From: a bacterium
GTDB taxonomy: Bacteria; CAIJMQ01; JAADFP01
Assembly: GCA_027021085.1 (NCBI GenBank)
Contig: JALUVB010000281.1
Coordinates: forward strand, 1-5,657
DNA: 5,657 bases
Direction: 5' to 3'
Shown here one piece after another: positions 5,373 to 5,657 of the stretch. The notes beneath the pieces are model-generated. The model did not search any database, was not told where the DNA came from, and was given only the letters and a program-made list of their open reading frames with translations. The translations under genes were made by a program, and so were the position numbers. The stretch's first letter is position 1. The number at the start of each line of letters is the position of its first letter.

Positions 5373-5657
5373 ATGAAAGTGAGATTTATCTTCCCTGATA
5401 AAAATATATCCATTACCGGAGATTTGGACGAAAATCTGGTTACAGTGCAGAAACTAAAAGAGTCTCTGCCTGTTGAAAGTAGAGGTAATCGCTGGGGAAA
5501 AGAGTTTTACTTCTCCTGTCCTCTGGAAGCGGAAGATGAGAATTCCCGCCAGATTCTGAGATTAGGAGAGATAGGTTTCTGGATACCAGGCAAAGCTCTC
5601 TGTTTGTTTTTTGGGCCTACACCTATAAGTCAGGAAGGGGAGATACGAGCTGCCTCC
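5373..5657 (+). CDS. Cyclophilin-like fold protein, TM1367/DUF369 family (partial, C-terminus beyond window)
   Basis: The first 95 codons of a gene running off the window, with no stop reached. The protein resembles the Thermotoga maritima TM1367 family (Cyclophil_like, PF04126): W-G-K-E-F-Y-F-S near residues 42-49, and then the family hallmark GEIGFWIPGKALCLFFGPTP (residues 68-87) followed by the E-I-R-A-A-S segment. Members are about 120-125 residues, so about 25-30 residues are missing. The structure is a cyclophilin-like beta-barrel, but the family lacks established prolyl isomerase activity and its function is unknown. ATG 5373 has an excellent Shine-Dalgarno AAGGAGGT (5357-5364) at 8 nt, which fixes the start. 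It follows malic enzyme on the same strand after 67 nt and is probably co-transcribed. Confidence 0.88.
   Translation, partial: MKVRFIFPDKNISITGDLDENLVTVQKLKESLPVESRGNRWGKEFYFSCPLEAEDENSRQILRLGEIGFWIPGKALCLFFGPTPISQEGEIRAAS

Noticed and set aside
5318-5398. Short basic ORF from GTG 5318 overlapping the cyclophilin-like gene start
   Set aside because: 26 codons, no SD, and its Lys-rich part is simply the purine-rich ribosome-binding site of the next gene.
1-5657. Mobile element, CRISPR array, toxin-antitoxin or defence system
   Set aside because: No transposase, integrase, repeat-spacer pattern or paired small genes were found on either strand. All sizeable coding regions belong to known housekeeping or conserved families.

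Overview
The window is an ordinary-looking stretch of bacterial chromosome, moderately AT-rich. It uses many AGA/AGG arginine and ATA isoleucine codons. Ribonuclease Y, a YmdB-type phosphodiesterase and SpoVS together point to a Gram-positive or deep-branching anaerobe (Clostridia, Thermotogota, Atribacterota or Aerophobetes-like). No gene here fixes the phylum, and SpoVS alone does not prove sporulation.

Layout. Positions 1-12 (minus strand) look like the first 12 nt of a tRNA-Pro gene running out of the window, with an extended -10 promoter about 55 nt upstream of it. Facing away, on the plus strand, is a small VIT1/CCC1-like membrane protein gene (139-615). A strong sigma-A-type promoter (TTGACA, 17 bp, TATCAT; 649-677) then starts a run of same-strand genes: rny (RNase Y, 753-2309), ymdB (2306-3085), spoVS (3115-3375), tsaB (3472-4170), an NAD(P)-dependent malic enzyme (4145-5305), and the first 95 codons of a cyclophilin-like TM1367/DUF369 protein (5373 to the window end). 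Three junctions are tight: a 4-nt overlap for rny/ymdB, 29 nt for ymdB/spoVS, and a 26-nt overlap for tsaB/malic enzyme. Two are loose: 96 nt before tsaB and 67 nt before the last gene.

How the genes fit together. RNase Y is the membrane-anchored endonuclease that starts mRNA decay. YmdB hydrolyses 2',3'-cyclic nucleotides, which are RNA breakdown products. SpoVS is a small protein suspected of binding nucleic acid. The first three genes can be read as an RNA-turnover module. TsaB is a tRNA-modification factor. Malic enzyme belongs to central carbon metabolism and is probably only a co-transcribed neighbour.

The most interesting non-coding signal is the roughly 70-nt leader of rny. A perfect 10-bp helix closes almost at the predicted transcription start. 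A C-rich segment just before its 3' arm is complementary to the G-rich Shine-Dalgarno. The two pairings can be drawn as an H-type pseudoknot, or as alternative hairpins, that would mask the rny ribosome-binding site. This is a candidate cis-regulatory RNA, possibly autoregulatory or ligand-responsive. A second structured site is a 33-nt imperfect hairpin across the spoVS stop codon, with an alternative overlapping fold. No mobile element, CRISPR array or defence system is visible.
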